Source: Ashinkailepas kermadecensis
Lineage: Eukaryota > Arthropoda > Thecostraca > Neolepadidae
Assembly: GCA_034440615.1 (NCBI GenBank)
Contig: JAOTOM010005144.1
Span: forward strand, 1,110,501-1,174,500
Length of the DNA stretch: 64,000 bases
Direction: 5' to 3'
The position numbers and the translations under genes are program-made. How positions within the stretch are numbered: the first letter of the stretch is position 1; every line of letters begins with the position of its first letter. The notes under the pieces were generated by a model. It saw nothing but the letters and a program-made list of their open reading frames with translations. It had not been told where the DNA came from and ran no database searches. Below are positions 12,251 to 23,797 of this stretch, piece by piece.

Positions 12251-13326
12251 TAGAAATTGCTAACGTCTGACAAGCGTTTTCATGGGACGGCAAATGCGAC
12301 GCTGCGCTGTTTAAGGTAGAAATTCGAAGTACCGCGGCCCATGCAAACTGGGTAACTGATTTCATGAATTAGCTTAGATGTACTACTAGCTCCATGCTGC
12401 ATGCGAGCAGTATGATTTCAAGGTTGAGAAGCCATGCATTTGACATATCGTTCAACACCTTGCCATTAGACATATGTGTATCGACCTTGAACCAGTCAAC
12501 CACGTCGGCCATTGATTAAGCCAGACCATCCGCTGGCGTCAGTTCCTAGCAGCCCGGTCCCAAGCGGGCGTGGGAAGACCACGCGTCAACTACCCCTCCC
12601 CTCCCAAACGACCGCAGAGTACCGTGCCTCACACTCGCAGTATCCAGTGACATGTGCACGTTGCCAGTGGCGTCTTCAGCTTGATCTCCAAGGACACCTC
12701 CACATGACAGTGGCAGGGTAAAGATGATGCACCAACAGCGCAACAGGATACAGATCTGAAGATACTGGACACGTTGACAAAATGATGAACAGTTCAACAA
12801 CTGTGTCCGCCACTGCAGTCGTCCGTTTCTCAGCCTGCGTGGCCGGGCGCTCGACGTCGCCGCCTGGCTCGGCTTTCCCCGCGGAGGCGAGCTGGCTGCG
12901 ATCTGAACGGCCAGCCTGCGTCTAAAGCAGAGTTGATATAGAAACGGCTAACTAATGGCGATCTTGTAATTTATAATGGAGCACTGAATTGGTACCAAGT
13001 AAATGAGAGTACTTCATATCAGCTTACAATTACCTCGGATCTTGTCTTCCACAATCAACAAACAAAGATGTGTCATTTGTCAAGGTATTACTATGAAAGC
13101 ATTGGATGGTCATGAATATTGGGGAGGACCGAGGAGTGACGCTCTGACTTATTTATGTCTCTTGATAGATCTAGAGAACCTGGGAATAAGCAGCCCGACA
13201 GTTTGGTGCCGTCGCAACAGGCTAGGTGACACAGCCGCGACCCAGCTCTGTTGTTAACGAACCGAAAGATATGCGACGGAGCCACAGCCGGAGTCGGTAG
13301 CTAGTAATATGCAGCATAAGTGTGAA
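12251..13326. other. Intergenic stretch without recognised features
   Basis: No coding domain, tandem repeat or structured RNA was recognised on either strand. It separates the truncated ORF1 end of Fam1-C from the microsatellite next to Fam2-A. Confidence 0.4.
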
Positions 13327-13341
13327 TGTGCGTGTGTGCGC

Positions 13342-13372
<31 letters not shown>

Positions 13373-13378
13373 AGAGAG
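13327..13378. repeat. (GT)n/(CG)n microsatellite
   Basis: Alternating purine-pyrimidine tract: GT, then about nine GC steps, then about eight GT steps and a short GA run. It directly abuts the 3' end of the minus-strand Fam2-A element. Such tracts favour Z-DNA and are prone to slippage. Confidence 0.9.
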
Positions 13379-13379
13379 T

Positions 13380-16222
13380 TTGGCCAGCCTGCCACCGTGT
13401 GGTGATGTCGGCTGTTTCCGGCGGTGTGTAGATGAATGTGGTCGTGGGTTATGGTTCATGGAACGACGTAGTCGGAGGTAGAAGGAATAGGATAGGTAAG
13501 GTTGACTTGATGTAAGGTGCCGAAGTTAGGTAGTTTGAAGATAACAGAGTAGAGCTGGGTAGAGGTGTGATGGGCTGTCTTGAAGTTGAGGCTGTAGGTT
13601 GTTCAGATGCTGAAGAAGGCGCGGTAGTGAAGAATGACGAGAAGAAAAGCCAGTCCGGACGGTGCTGCTTGGGATATGGGGTGCAGATGGGGGTCATCGC
13701 CGTTTGGAGTGAACATTTCAAGAAAACATATAGGCACTTAGGGGGATCATGGATTATTTTTTCCTTGCTTTTTCCCCCTTTTTATTTTCCATGTCTCTTT
13801 TTGTTCCTTTTTTCCCCTTCACAGTTGTTCCAATATGCGTGTTGATGAAAGGAAGTGGAAGATATGTTCGTGTGATGTTGGGTGTTCATCGTTGAGAAGC
13901 ATGGTGAGGTTTAGTGGGAGGCTGTTTGTGTCGCAGTAGTTTGTGATGTGTTGTCTTTGGTTGTTGTACTTGGTGCAGTATATGAGAATGTGTTTGATTG
14001 TAAATGTTCGGCGACATGTTGTGCATTGAGGTCGTGGTTGGTTTAGAATGAGGTAGGGGTGTGTGAGTGCTGTGTGTCCGATGCGACGTCTTGTCAGTAT
14101 TCTTTCTTTGAGTCTGGTGTTCTGATTGATGGTGTGCCAATGTTGGTGTTTTGGATGTATATCGTGGAGTTGTGTTCTTGCTCTGTCCCATGTTTGTTGA
14201 ATGTGTGTTTTGTTTGTCTGGTGTATTGTGAGGTAGTAGTCTAATTGTGAGAGTGGGCAGTTCGTGGTTTGTTGTAGTGTTGTGGCTATGTTTGCTTCGG
14301 TGTCTGCATGTTCGTTGCCTTGTATATTTGTGCGGCTTGGTATCCAAAGGTGGAGTGGTTGTTGTCCAATGCTTAGTTTGTTATGTATGTGTAGTATTTT
14401 GGGGACGAGGGGGTATTTGGAAGTGGTATAGGGTGTTATGCTTTGTATTGCTGATTTTGCGTCTGTGGCTATGATGTTGTGTTCGATGTTTGTGTTGTAG
14501 ATGGTACAATAGGCCGAATATATTGCACATAGTTCTGATGTGTATGTGGATGCTGTGTCCGGCAGACGGGCACGTAAGATGACCCACGTAAGGTGCTTGT
14601 CTGGTATACAGCACCGCCGCTGAGCCCGTCTGTTGTGTGTGTGATTTGGAGCCGTCGGTGTAGATGATGTTGTAGTTTGTGTATTGTGATATGAATTGGA
14701 GGAAAAGTTGTATTTCTGCATCTGTGTATGTACGTTTTGGTTTGTCTATTAGGAAGTGTGTTGTGGAGTTTGGTGTTTCCACCAGGCTTTAGGTGGTGGG
14801 AGTGGTTTTGAGGTGGGGAGTGCGAGGTGCAAGTTTCTTGCGTGCTGTTGAATGAGGCATCCTATTGTAGTTTTGAATGGTATTTTTTCATGAGTTGGTG
14901 CCTGCGTTTGGAGCGGATTCTTAGTGCATGAGTGCATGGGTGTTGTCTAATGAGTTGCGTTTTGTAGTGGTATCTGAGTGATGCTTCTGTGCGTCTGTGT
15001 TGTAATTCTGGTATGTGGTTGTATATGTGAAGAGCGAAGGAAGGTGAGGTTGTGTATGCTCCTCTGGCTATCTTTAGGCATTGGTATTGAAGTGAGTCTA
15101 GGAGGTTGAGGTTTGTTTTGGCTGCGTTTTCGAAAAGTGTGGATCCGTATTCCATGATTGGTCGAATGATAGATTTGTATAAGGTCAGTAGTGAATTTCG
15201 GTCTGATCCCCAATCTGTGCCGGATAGTGCTCGTAAGATGTTTATCCTTTTGGATGCGCGTTTTGGGATGTTTAGTATGTGTGGTTTGAAGGAGAGTCGT
15301 GGATCTGATGTGATGCCTAGGAATTTCGCTATGGTAACAAATTGTATGGGAGTGTTGTCTAGTTTCAGTGGGTGTAAATCTGTGTGTCGTTTATAGCTAA
15401 AAACCATGCATTTGGATTTCTGTGGTGCAATGTGTAGGTTTAGTAAGGCTAGCTTGTCGTGGAGATCTGTTAGTGCGTTTTGTAGAATTGTTAGTGAGTG
15501 GGCTGGTGATTCATGTGATGTCCAGAGTACGATATCATCTGCATAGAGTGCGATTTTGACTGGAATGTTGTCGGGAATGACTGAGTTGATGCCGATAATA
15601 AGGAGTAGGAGGCTGAGAACTCAGCCTTGCATCAAACCGGTTGTGGGGAATTTAGTGTCCGAAGTGTGGGGACAAATTTTGACTTGAAATTATATGTTTA
15701 GTAGGTAGAAGTGAAGGTAGTGTAGTAGTCTGCCCTGTATGTCTATGTTGTATATGTGTTGTAGTGGAGCTGTTATGTTGATGGTGTCATATGCTTGTTT
15801 TAGGTCCAGGAAGACGGTGACAGTGGGAAGCTTCTTTGCCGCCACTTCCTGGATGTGTGTGATGAGGTAGGTGAGGTTACCTATACATGATCTCTTGGGA
15901 AGGAAGCCTGATTGTGTGGTATCAATTAGTTTTTGTATCTCGATTATGTAAAGGAGTCGTTTTTTGACAAGGCGTTCGAAAAGTTTGTGGAAGCAGCTGG
16001 TGAGTGCGATAGGGCGGTAAGAGTTGCATAGAGTTGAATCAGTGTTTGGTTTAGGGATAGGTATAAGGAGTGCGTGTAGCCATGATTGTGGATATGTATG
16101 CGTTGTCCACGCAGTGTTGTATACTTCGAGGAGTACGTGTACTGCTTGTGTTGGGAGGTGTTTGAAGAAGGAGTAGTGTATATTGTCTGGGCCTACGCTT
16201 GTGTTTCCTGTCTCTGTAATTG
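13380..16222 (-). mobile_element. Fam2-A: 5'-truncated LINE with RT, RNase H and 3' UTR
   Basis: This minus-strand copy runs from inside the RT (about 16,222) to its 3' terminus (about 13,380). The 3' UTR (13,818-13,380) aligns with that of Fam2-B (53,582-54,022): shared blocks include GCACCGTCCGGACTGGC, and both end in GACATCACCACACGGTGG followed by CAGGCTG. Two copies ending at the same block define the family 3' end. Both are followed by CA-rich DNA. Confidence 0.85.
13819..16222 (-). pseudogene. Fam2-A ORF2: reverse transcriptase and RNase H
   Basis: The copy begins within the RT at VGPDNIHYSFFKHLP. RT motifs are YRPIALTSC (about 16,015), SGFLPKRSC, LDLKQAYDT, a damaged Q-G block in which TGA replaces the serine codon (about 15,625), and the catalytic YADDIVLW (about 15,545). 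The thumb region is open at 15,407-14,862. RNase H shows YTDGSKS (about 14,660), SELCAIYSA, ATDAKSAIQ and WIPSRTNIQGNEHAD, in which the usual histidine is arginine. The C-terminal CTTC...H...C motif and the ending FLSSTRILEQL close at 13,819. At least one frameshift lies in the RNase H near 14,600. The domain order and C-terminal ending match Fam1 and Fam3, so these are separate families of one clade. Confidence 0.85.
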
Positions 16223-17205
16223 CAAATTATAATTATGTGAGTGTCCGCGGGGTGGGGTCCCTGGCACGCCGCGCATTGTACCTCCTCTGATGCGCATGCG
16301 TCTGTCGGGTGGACTCCAGCACAGCGCCCACAGATCGGTTCTTTGGCCCGGCATGCCCTGGTCAGATGGCCATAACGCTGGCAATATGCACAGCGGGCCG
16401 GGGGCGGGGTCCACGGGCGGAGACCGATCCTCAGGTATCCGGCCATCAGGTGGCTCGGAGGGGTCAGGGACCTGAACTGGAACTTGAGGACCGGGCCGGG
16501 TCGGCGGCGGCGATGTCGGCGATGTCACCCGCCTCGGGTGACATCGCACACCCCTGAGCAGCTCCGCGAGCAGCTCTTCCTCTGAGAGCTCCGCGAGCTC
16601 CCGGGCGTACGCGGTCACCCACGTCAGGTTGAGTCGGTCAGCCAGCTACACGGTGATCTCCTCACCGAGGAAGCGGCAGATGTTGGGGAGGGCGCGGGCC
16701 TGGGTCGCCTCCTTTACCCTTACCAGGAGGGGCCCGAACCGGAGAACCTTGGCTGAGGCCACCTCTCCGGTCCACTCATCTATCTCCCTCGCTATGGCGA
16801 AGGGAGACGTCCTTGCGAAGGAACCCTCCTTCCTGGCTAGGAGCAGGAAAGACTCTCCCTCGGGGAGGGGGGTCCCGGGAAGGGGACAGGCGGGTTCCAG
16901 GATGGGGCCGGCGTCCTCGGTCCTCCGGGGGGGGGGGGGGGGGGATTCCCGGGCATACCGGGGCGGGGGTGGGGGTGCTTACCCCAGGGGAGAGTGGGGA
17001 GGAGAGTGCTTGTGTAGGAGGGGATCCTGAAGGGGTGCGGTCAAGAAAGGCAACCTGAATAGGTGTTACAAGGAAAGGTGTAGAAAGAAGTGCTACGAAA
17101 ATTGAGAGAGAGACAAAGAGACTCGGAGGAATGCGGGTAGCAGAGCAGAGGCGGGCGCAGTCACGGTCCGAAGACCGCTAGCCCGATCCTTTAAACCAGA
17201 AAGGT
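16223..17205 (-). pseudogene. Fam1-F: ORF1 and leader fragment fused to Fam2-A
   Basis: The right end (17,205-17,165) matches the Fam1-E leader at 39,685-39,725 in reverse orientation. ORF1 then runs from MPGNP (about 16,957) through a conserved block with SFLLLARKEGSF and LAELSEEELLAELL (about 16,590). Knuckles follow: CAYCQRYGHLTRAC, CGRCAGVHPTDAC and CAACQGPHPADTH (16,400-16,235). The sequence breaks in the third knuckle and passes directly into the Fam2-A RT in the same orientation. A tract of about 18 G lies near 16,928. Frameshifts and a stop near 16,650 show decay. Confidence 0.75.
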
Positions 17206-17669
17206 ACCTGGGGGGGGGTGAGTGATTTCTTAGGCGTGCCGGACCATGGAGGTCATTTGCGCCGCCTTTAAAGCGAGTACGTTACATGTCAGTCTATAAA
17301 TGGTGCAGGCGAGTGGACATTTACGTTAAGGGATTTTACGTTAGTTTGCGTTATATTTTAGGTGCTGAAGGCGAGGGTCTGGATTGGGGACAGCTCCCTG
17401 ATGTCTGAATGGTTCAGTTTTATTTTGCTCCTCCGCAAATTAAGTCGTAGTTTGGGTCGGGGTGGGGGTGTTTTGAGGGTGGCGAGAAGTTGATTTTGCT
17501 AGGGTGCCGGCTTTAGGCTACTCTTATCGAAGAGCACCGAGGGATCTTTACCGTGCAAACAAGGAGGTAATTGTTCACACCGCCTATCACGCCGGCCGCC
17601 GCGTGTTAGTTGTTAGTAGCGGGTTAGTCTAAGCATGCCATGCAGGGTTGTCAGTTGGGTTAGTACGGT
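17206..17669. other. Short intergenic stretch
   Basis: It lies between the Fam1-F leader and the 3' repeats of Fam3. No gene is recognised. The sequence TTTACGTTA recurs near 17,330-17,345, which may mean the Fam3 3' UTR extends this far. Confidence 0.35.
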
Positions 17670-17675
17670 GTTTTG

Positions 17676-17925
17676 CAATTCGGCTCTTCTACGTCCGCTG
17701 TACCTCTGGGTAGCCGTTTACGTTATGAGTTGCTAGGCAAATCGGTTCATCTACGTCCGGTGGCTCCTCTGGGCAGTCGTTTTACGTTGTGCTAATTTTT
17801 ATTTGTGTTTTTGTTTATGTTTTCCTAAAGCAAGTCGGCTCATCTACGTCCGACGGCACCGCTAGGTAGCCATTTATTTCTAATTGAGAAGCAAATCGGC
17901 TCCTGTACGTCCGACGCCATGCGGG
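17676..17925 (-). repeat. Four-copy repeat in the Fam3 3' UTR
   Basis: A block of the form CAAATCGGCTCATCTACGTC begins at about 17,676, 17,738, 17,831 and 17,892 (spacings 62, 93 and 61). TAGCCGTTTACGTT-like sequence follows each copy. The block lies just downstream of the Fam3 ORF2 stop on the minus strand, so it is probably part of that element's 3' UTR. Confidence 0.65.
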
Positions 17926-20900
17926 GATGGCTGTTTACGTGTTTCCTTCGAGTGTTTCGCGGTCATGCATTGCGAGTTGATGTGAGTGTTGGTGGTGTGG
18001 TGCCTACAGTGCTTCTATTAGTTGTGTCGCATATATATATTCAAATAGCAATCGAAGGAGTTATGGGTGCTTGTCATCGATAAGCGATGGGAGCGATAGG
18101 GTGATGCCCTCTCTTTGGCAGAATGCCTTAAGTGGTTGTCTTTGGGAGCTAAAGCTACTACAGTCTAGCAGGTTGTGACCTATGCTTAACGTGGTGCTGC
18201 AGGTGTCCCAGTGCGGTATTGTATATTGGTCACCCTCTAATTGAGGGTGTGTTAGTTTTGTGCAATCGGTTCTAAGTCTAGTGAGGATGACCTCTTTTTG
18301 TCGGTGAGATTGATTTGATGTGTTCCATGTACCTATTGTTGGTTTGATGGCGTGGGTGTGATTAGATTTGTGTTGTGTTGAGCTGTGTTGTGTCCATTTG
18401 TTCTGTTGATGTTGGCGAATGTGGCGTTGTAGGAGTGCTTTGCAGTCGTCTACCGAATATTCCAAGCTAGGGTAAGTGTTCAATGCTAAGGCTTGCTTTG
18501 CGAGCCGGTCTGCTTCTTCGTTACCTGGGATGTTGGCGTGGGCCGGAATCCAGAGGAAGGAAAAGTTCATATTTATGTTATGGGGCACGAGCTGTTGGAT
18601 TATATCAATGAAGTGATGTGGACAGTCGTGGGTGTTAGTAATTGACTGGAGGACATATTTGGAGTCTGAGCAAATTACTACGTTTCTAGCTTTACGTCTC
18701 ATGAGAATGGAGATAGCGGACAGAATGGCCATTGCTTCAGCGGAGTAGATGGAGAGGTTATCCGGTAGACGCTTTGAAATTCTGAGACCTGGTCCAGTGA
18801 TGCCGATGCCTACCTTTTCCTCGTGTTTAGACCCCTCTGTGAATACCAGTGATTTTTGTTTGTTGTCATCGACGAATTTGTGGAAGAGGCCAATAATTTC
18901 CGCCGATGTGATAGTGGATTTCTTCTCCGAGATCAAGTACTAGACCTTTGGTTGACTGAAAATCCAGAATGGCCTAGTGGGCGGTCGAGTTGCAGTGGAT
19001 GGCATTGCGAAGTTCAGATTTGAGAGAGCCGTGGAAATTTGAATGCTATATGGTGGAAGTTTGCGCGCAAATCGGCTCTTGTCGAATCTATCAGGCGTAA
19101 AGCAGCGCTGTGCTGGATTATTTTTAATGGACTTGACTTTGATGTGGTAGCGGCACAGCTGTTGTGTCCTCCGGAATTGGAGTGGGGGAGTGTTTGAGTC
19201 CATTAGCAGACTGGCTATCGGTGTGGTGTTGAGGGTACCTGTGGCTGCTCTGATGCAGCTGTTTTGGATGATTTCTAATTTTCGGCTCTGGCTTTCTGAA
19301 ATGGTGGCAAAAATGATGCTGTTGCATTCTAGGATGGGTCGTATGATTGATGTGTACAGTAGCAGTAGTGTTTTCCTGTCTCCGCCCCAGTCTGTGCCTG
19401 CTAGTGCACGGAGTATGTTGACGCGCTTCGTACATCGTTTCGAGATGGTGGTGATGTGGGTGTTGAAAGTGAGTTTTTCGTCTAAATGTACTCCTAAGAA
19501 CTTGAAGCATTTTACCTGTTCGATGGCTTTGTCATCGATTTTAAGTAGAGTTTTGGGTGTTGGGCGGAGACATTTATATGTGACGGTGGCCGACTTTTCT
19601 GCGGACAGGGTGAAGCCCCAAGTCTTGCACCACTTTGCAATGTGGTCTAGTCCTGCTTGAACATTTTTTCAGCTTTAAGGAAGCATTGTGATGTTGTCCA
19701 AATGGCTATGTCGTCCGCGAAGAGTGAGTATTGAAGTGAAGTGTCAGTGTGGTCGGCAAGTATGTCGTTGATCATGATGATGAAGAGGCTCGGTGAGAGC
19801 ACGCTCCCCTGAGCCAGGCCCTACTCCTGTGTTGTGGTGTTTGATGTGACACTGCCGCATCGGATCTTAAGGGTCCTGTCTCTAAGGAAGTTGAGAATAA
19901 AGTGTGCCATGTGTCCGCGTAGGCCTATCTTGTGGAGTTTGTGTGCCAGTGCGGATTTGTGTGCTCGGTCAAATGCGGCAGTGGTGTCCAAGTAGACAGC
20001 TACTGTTGTGCGTTTGATGCATAGACCACTTTTGATGTCATGTACTAATATAATGAGATTGTCTGTAGTTGATTTTTGACGCTGGAAGCCGCACTGAAAT
20101 TCGTCGAGCAGGTCGTTGTGTTCCATAAATTTCCTCAATCGTGTGTTGACCATGCGTTCGACTAACTTGCTAGGACAGCTATTAAGCGAGATGGGTCTAT
20201 AACCTTTTGGGATGGAATGATCTTTGTGCGGCTTTGGCAATGGAATGATTACGCTCTCTCGCCAGGATGCGGGAAACGTGTCATTTTTGTACAGTTCGTT
20301 TATGGCCGCTAGGAGGTACGTTAAATAGTTTTTGCTAAGTCATTTAAGAAATTGGTAATGGATGTCGTCCGGCCCTAACGACGTGCTTCCATACTTGCTG
20401 AGGGCAAGGTGTAACTCGTGCATAGTAAACGACTGGTTGTAGATTTATCTGTTGCTAGAGCCGAAATTTGCTTTGGAGACAAGGGCGTCTAGAGCGCTTA
20501 CTATAGTGGTGTCGTAGTTGCTGTTGCCAGATATGCTGGCGTAGTGTAGTTTAAAGTGGTCTACGACTTGTTGTGGGTCAGTGATGTGCTGTCCTTGCAC
20601 CGTCAGCTGGGGGAATGGGCCTGGTGGTGGGCGTTTCAGGTTGAAACGCTTCATCAGTTCCCAGATTCTGCCGGTAGGGGTGAACCTATTGAATTGAGAA
20701 GCAAAAGACTGCCAACTGTTTTGTCGCGCTGTTGGAATTGTGTACCGGCAGTGTTTTTTAGATTGTCTGTATGCTGATAGGTGTGCTTCGCACACGCATC
20801 TTTTGAGTTGTTTGTGGGCACGGCGCCGTGCAACGATTGCCCTTTGACAGTCCGGGGTCCACCATGGCGTAGATGCCTTTTTCATAGGTTTGTTACTTTT

Positions 20901-21305
20901 TGGGACTGAGTCTCGTGCTGCTGAGCTGATGGCCCTTAGGATTGTCTAGATCTTGCTGGTCTCTGAAGTTGTTAGGTTGAGGTCGACCTGTTCCTCGAAT
21001 TTAGCCCAGTCCGCTCTGTTCAAATTCCAAGATTGTCTAAATAGCTTTGTGTAGTGGATAGCGTCCGTGCTGAGCCTAATTGAGATAGGGTAGTGGTCGC
21101 TCAGCCCGGGAACGTCTGAAACTGACCAGTCAAAAAGTGAGCTAAGTCGTTGGGAGCAGCACGTTAAGTCAATGCAACTGTCCGATCCTCCTAAGGTCGG
21201 GTTGTAGCGGGTGGCGGCCCCGGTATTAAGAAGTACTAGGTTGTGGTCCGAAATAATCTGGTGAATTTCGCGTCCTCTAGTGTCAGTATGGTCGCTTCCC
21301 CAGGA

Positions 21306-21363
21306 GGGGTGTTTAGCATTAAAGTCCCCCATAAGGAGAACTGGTGGGGGGGGGGCTGAATCA
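21306..21363. repeat. Left copy of long target-site duplication around the CR1-like LINE
   Basis: The sequence from GGGGTGTTTAGCATTAAAGT to CTGAATCA is nearly identical to 22,872-22,934; they differ in G-run length and a few bases. It encodes the MGDFNAKHPS part of the Fam3 endonuclease, which is why that peptide appears on both sides of the insertion. Confidence 0.9.
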
Positions 21364-22871
21364 TAAAGACATAAAGACATAAAAGATCAGTGCAACTATG
21401 AGCCACAAGGGCCCTTCTTGGTTGCACTCTGTGCACTGAACCAGTTGTCCACTAAATGTGTTGATGAACTCTCCCTGGAATACAGAAAAACAAGCCCCCT
21501 ATTCTTATAATGATTGTCTGTGCTGTTCTTAGAGATGTTCAGTGTGTTGCTACTGACAATGGTTTCTGGCAGCTGGTTCCAGTGTCCTACTACCCTATTG
21601 GTGAAGAAGGACTGTCTTAACCGTGTCCTGCTGTGATTAACTTTAATTTTGAATTGATGACCTCTAATTGCATCATTTCTGTTAAATTCAAACAGTTCCC
21701 TGAGATAACCCTGTTCCTGACCATGAACAAATTTAAAGACCTCGATGAGATCTCCTCTCAGCCTTCTATATCTAAGTGGAAACATATTCAGTTTCTTCAA
21801 TCGTTCCTCATATGCAAGGTTGCCTATACCATTCACCATTTTTGTTGCCGTCTTTTGTACTCTCTCTAAAAGCCAACAATCTTTTTCATAACTAGGGGAC
21901 CAAGCTTGGACACAATATTCCAGATGTGGCCTGACATATGCACAATAAAGCTTCCTGATGACTTCCTCACTTTTGTATGATACATTCCTATTTATTGCCC
22001 CAAGCATTCTTAGTGCCTTCTTCCTGGCTTCTTTGGTCTGTTCTGATGCCCCCAATTTTGTGTTCAGAATAACACCTAAGTCCTTCTCCTGCTGAGTCAC
22101 AGATAGTACTTGGCCACCCATCAAGTATGGAGCCTTGATATGCAGCCTACCTACATGCATGATTTTGCACTTATCAAAATTAAATTTCATTTGCCATTTT
22201 TCGGATCACTTCACAAGCTCGTCTAAGTCTTTCTGCAGCAAGACCTGCTCATTGTGCCCTGTTATTGCCCTAAAGACCTTCAAATCATCTGCAAATCTAA
22301 AAACCTTACTGCTTAGGCCACTTTCAATGTTATTTACAAACATAATGAACAATAGTGGTCCCAGTACTAACCCCTGGGGGACTCCACTAAGAACATTTTG
22401 CCATGATTTTGTACCATTTAGCAACACTCCCTGCTGTCTACCTGAAAGCCACAACCCTATCCATTTTAGGATGTTACCCGCAATACCATGGACCTGAAGC
22501 TGCATCATTAACCGTTTATGAGGTACCTTGTCAAAGGCCTTGCTAAAGTCAAGATATGCTACATCAACCTGATTTCCCGTATCAAATTGTTCTGTAGCAA
22601 AATTCAAAAAGTCCAAGAGACTTGTGAGACACGATCGCCCTTTTCTAAACCCATGTTGAGTCTCTTGAATCAATCTGTTTTCTTCCAGAAAACGAACTAT
22701 TTTATCCTTGATAATTGATTCAAGTACCTTGCAGACTAGAGATGTGAGGCCTACTGGCTTATGGTTTTCAACTTTCCCTCTTTCTCCTTTCTTGAAAATA
22801 TGAACTACACTTGCCCTTTTCCAATCTGTTGGAATTTCATTTTGTGAAACTGATCTACAAAATATTATACT
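21364..22871 (-). mobile_element. CR1-like LINE, 5'-truncated, inserted in Fam3
   Basis: It begins within the RT and ends with a short 8-bp repeat tail, TTTATGTC repeated about 2.5 times on the minus strand (plus-strand GACATAAA at 21,364-21,385). Short octamer-like tails are typical of CR1/L2-type elements. It is bounded on both sides by the duplicated Fam3 segment. It has far fewer lesions than the surrounding LINEs, which fits a later insertion. Confidence 0.9.
21396..22871 (-). pseudogene. CR1-like reverse transcriptase, C-terminal part
   Basis: One reading frame covers 22,871-21,396 with a single internal stop: a TGA at 22,206 where WSEKW is expected. RT motifs in order are FKKGERGKVENHKPVGLTSL, HGFRKGRSCLTSLLDF, AYLDFSKAFDKVPH, LSGVPQGLVLGPLLF and the catalytic FRFADDLKVF (about 22,290). 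After the stop come KCKIMHVGR, EKDLGVIL and the thumb/C-terminal region with YVRPHLEYCVQAWSP and RYRRLRGDLIEVFK. The order and wording are those of the CR1/L2 group, which lacks RNase H. The endonuclease is missing through 5' truncation. The terminal 40 residues look atypical and may read into the tail. Confidence 0.92.
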
Positions 22872-22934
22872 GGGGTGTTTAGCATTAAAGTCTCCCATAA
22901 GGAGAACTTGGTGGGGGGATGGGGGCCTGAATCA
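22872..22934. repeat. Right copy of long target-site duplication
   Basis: This is the partner of 21,306-21,363. It is about 63 bp here against 58 bp on the left; the difference falls mainly in a G run and an added GATG. Fam3 endonuclease coding continues to the right without a gap once one copy is removed. Confidence 0.88.
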
Positions 22935-23332
22935 GCAAGTCGCTAAGCTCCTGTGGTGTCGAGGTTTCAGCTGACGGCGAGATGTATAGTGAAATGACTG
23001 TGGTTTGGCAATGGGCAATTTTGAGACTGACTGCTACGCAATTCAGGGGAGTATTTAACGTTACTCGACGATGAGGTATGCTGTTTGAAATGAGTATGGC
23101 TGCGCCCCATTTCCTATTTGGGCCGTTTACGTTGTCGACGTGCCAAGTGTAATCTGGGATTTTGTTCCAAGTTGAGTCAGAATCTCGAAAGTGAGTTTCT
23201 TGAAGCGCAGCTAATAATGGTTTTTGTTGCAATAATTCATATTTGAATTATATGAACTTGGCTGGAAGGCCACCGGTGTTCAACTGCAGAAAGAGTCCCA
23301 TTGTCAAACGCGCTTAGTGACTGTTGGTGTTC

Positions 23333-23797
23333 CTATACTAGGGTGGTGTCGGTGTCGAGTTGGGAAAAAAGGTTGAACCGGTGAACGGAGAGAGCGTTGG
23401 GAGATGATCCAAGCAGGGGTGGTCGCACGGGTCCTGGGAGGTGATTGGGTAGAGTGGCGACGTGATTTGCGCTTGGGAAGCGCGGTGGGTTCGGGTGGGA
23501 TTCGTTGGTCTGGAGTGGTGGGTTCAACGGGCTTTGAAGAAGCGGTAGGTTCAGTCTGAGTGCTGGCCTCAGACGAGGTTTTGGAGTGGGTTTGGGTGGG
23601 TGTGCAGGAGGTGGTGGGAGGTTCGGTTTGGCAGGAGGTGGTGGTCGTGGACTTGAGGGTTGTCTGGGTGGATGTTGTGGTGGCCTTGGTTCTAGGCCTT
23701 GGTTTGGGCCGGCCGGATGGGTGTGGTAGGGGCCAGTGGAGGAATGCTTCAGGATGGCGAGGTGGGTCCTGGCTGGTTTGAGATAGAAATTCGTCAC
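23333..23797 (-). pseudogene. Fam3 ORF1, Pro-rich C-terminal part
   Basis: An open stretch of 154 codons is extremely rich in proline (blocks such as PPPPAKPNLPPPPAHPPKP) and ends FNLFSQLDTDTTLV. The stop is 30 bases before the Fam3 ORF2 start, as expected for a LINE ORF1. No zinc knuckle is left: the upstream part is replaced by an inverted copy of 23,494-23,560. The function is inferred only from position. Confidence 0.6.

Larger units (their letters stand above)
18004..23303 (-). pseudogene. Fam3 ORF2: endonuclease, RT, RNase H (interrupted)
   Basis: The start is MGLFLQLNTGGLPAKF at 23,303, 30 bases after the ORF1 stop. The endonuclease N-terminal part (23,232-22,885) has LAALQETHF. After the CR1-like insertion it resumes with MGDFNAKHPSWGSDH (about 21,330), GGSDSCIDL and GLSDHYPI. 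The linker WWTPDCQRAI lies at about 20,870. RT follows with YRPISLNSC (about 20,195), CGFQRQKSTTDN, LDTTAAFDRAH, AQGSVLSPSLF and the catalytic FADDIAIW (about 19,710). RNase H at 18,936-18,061 is open, with FTEGSKH where TDGS is usual, YSAEAMAIL, CSDSKYVLQS and WIPAHANIPGNEEAD. A TAA at 18,061 falls after DDKHP; the tail continues to ATQLIEAL and a TAG at 18,004. Other breaks lie near 19,820 and 20,440. The catalytic D-to-E change in RNase H and the stops suggest it is inactive. Confidence 0.87.

Noticed and set aside
22206..22898. MGDFNAKHPS as the N-terminus of the CR1-like protein
   Set aside because: Those residues come from the duplicated Fam3 target segment; CR1-like sequence begins after them.
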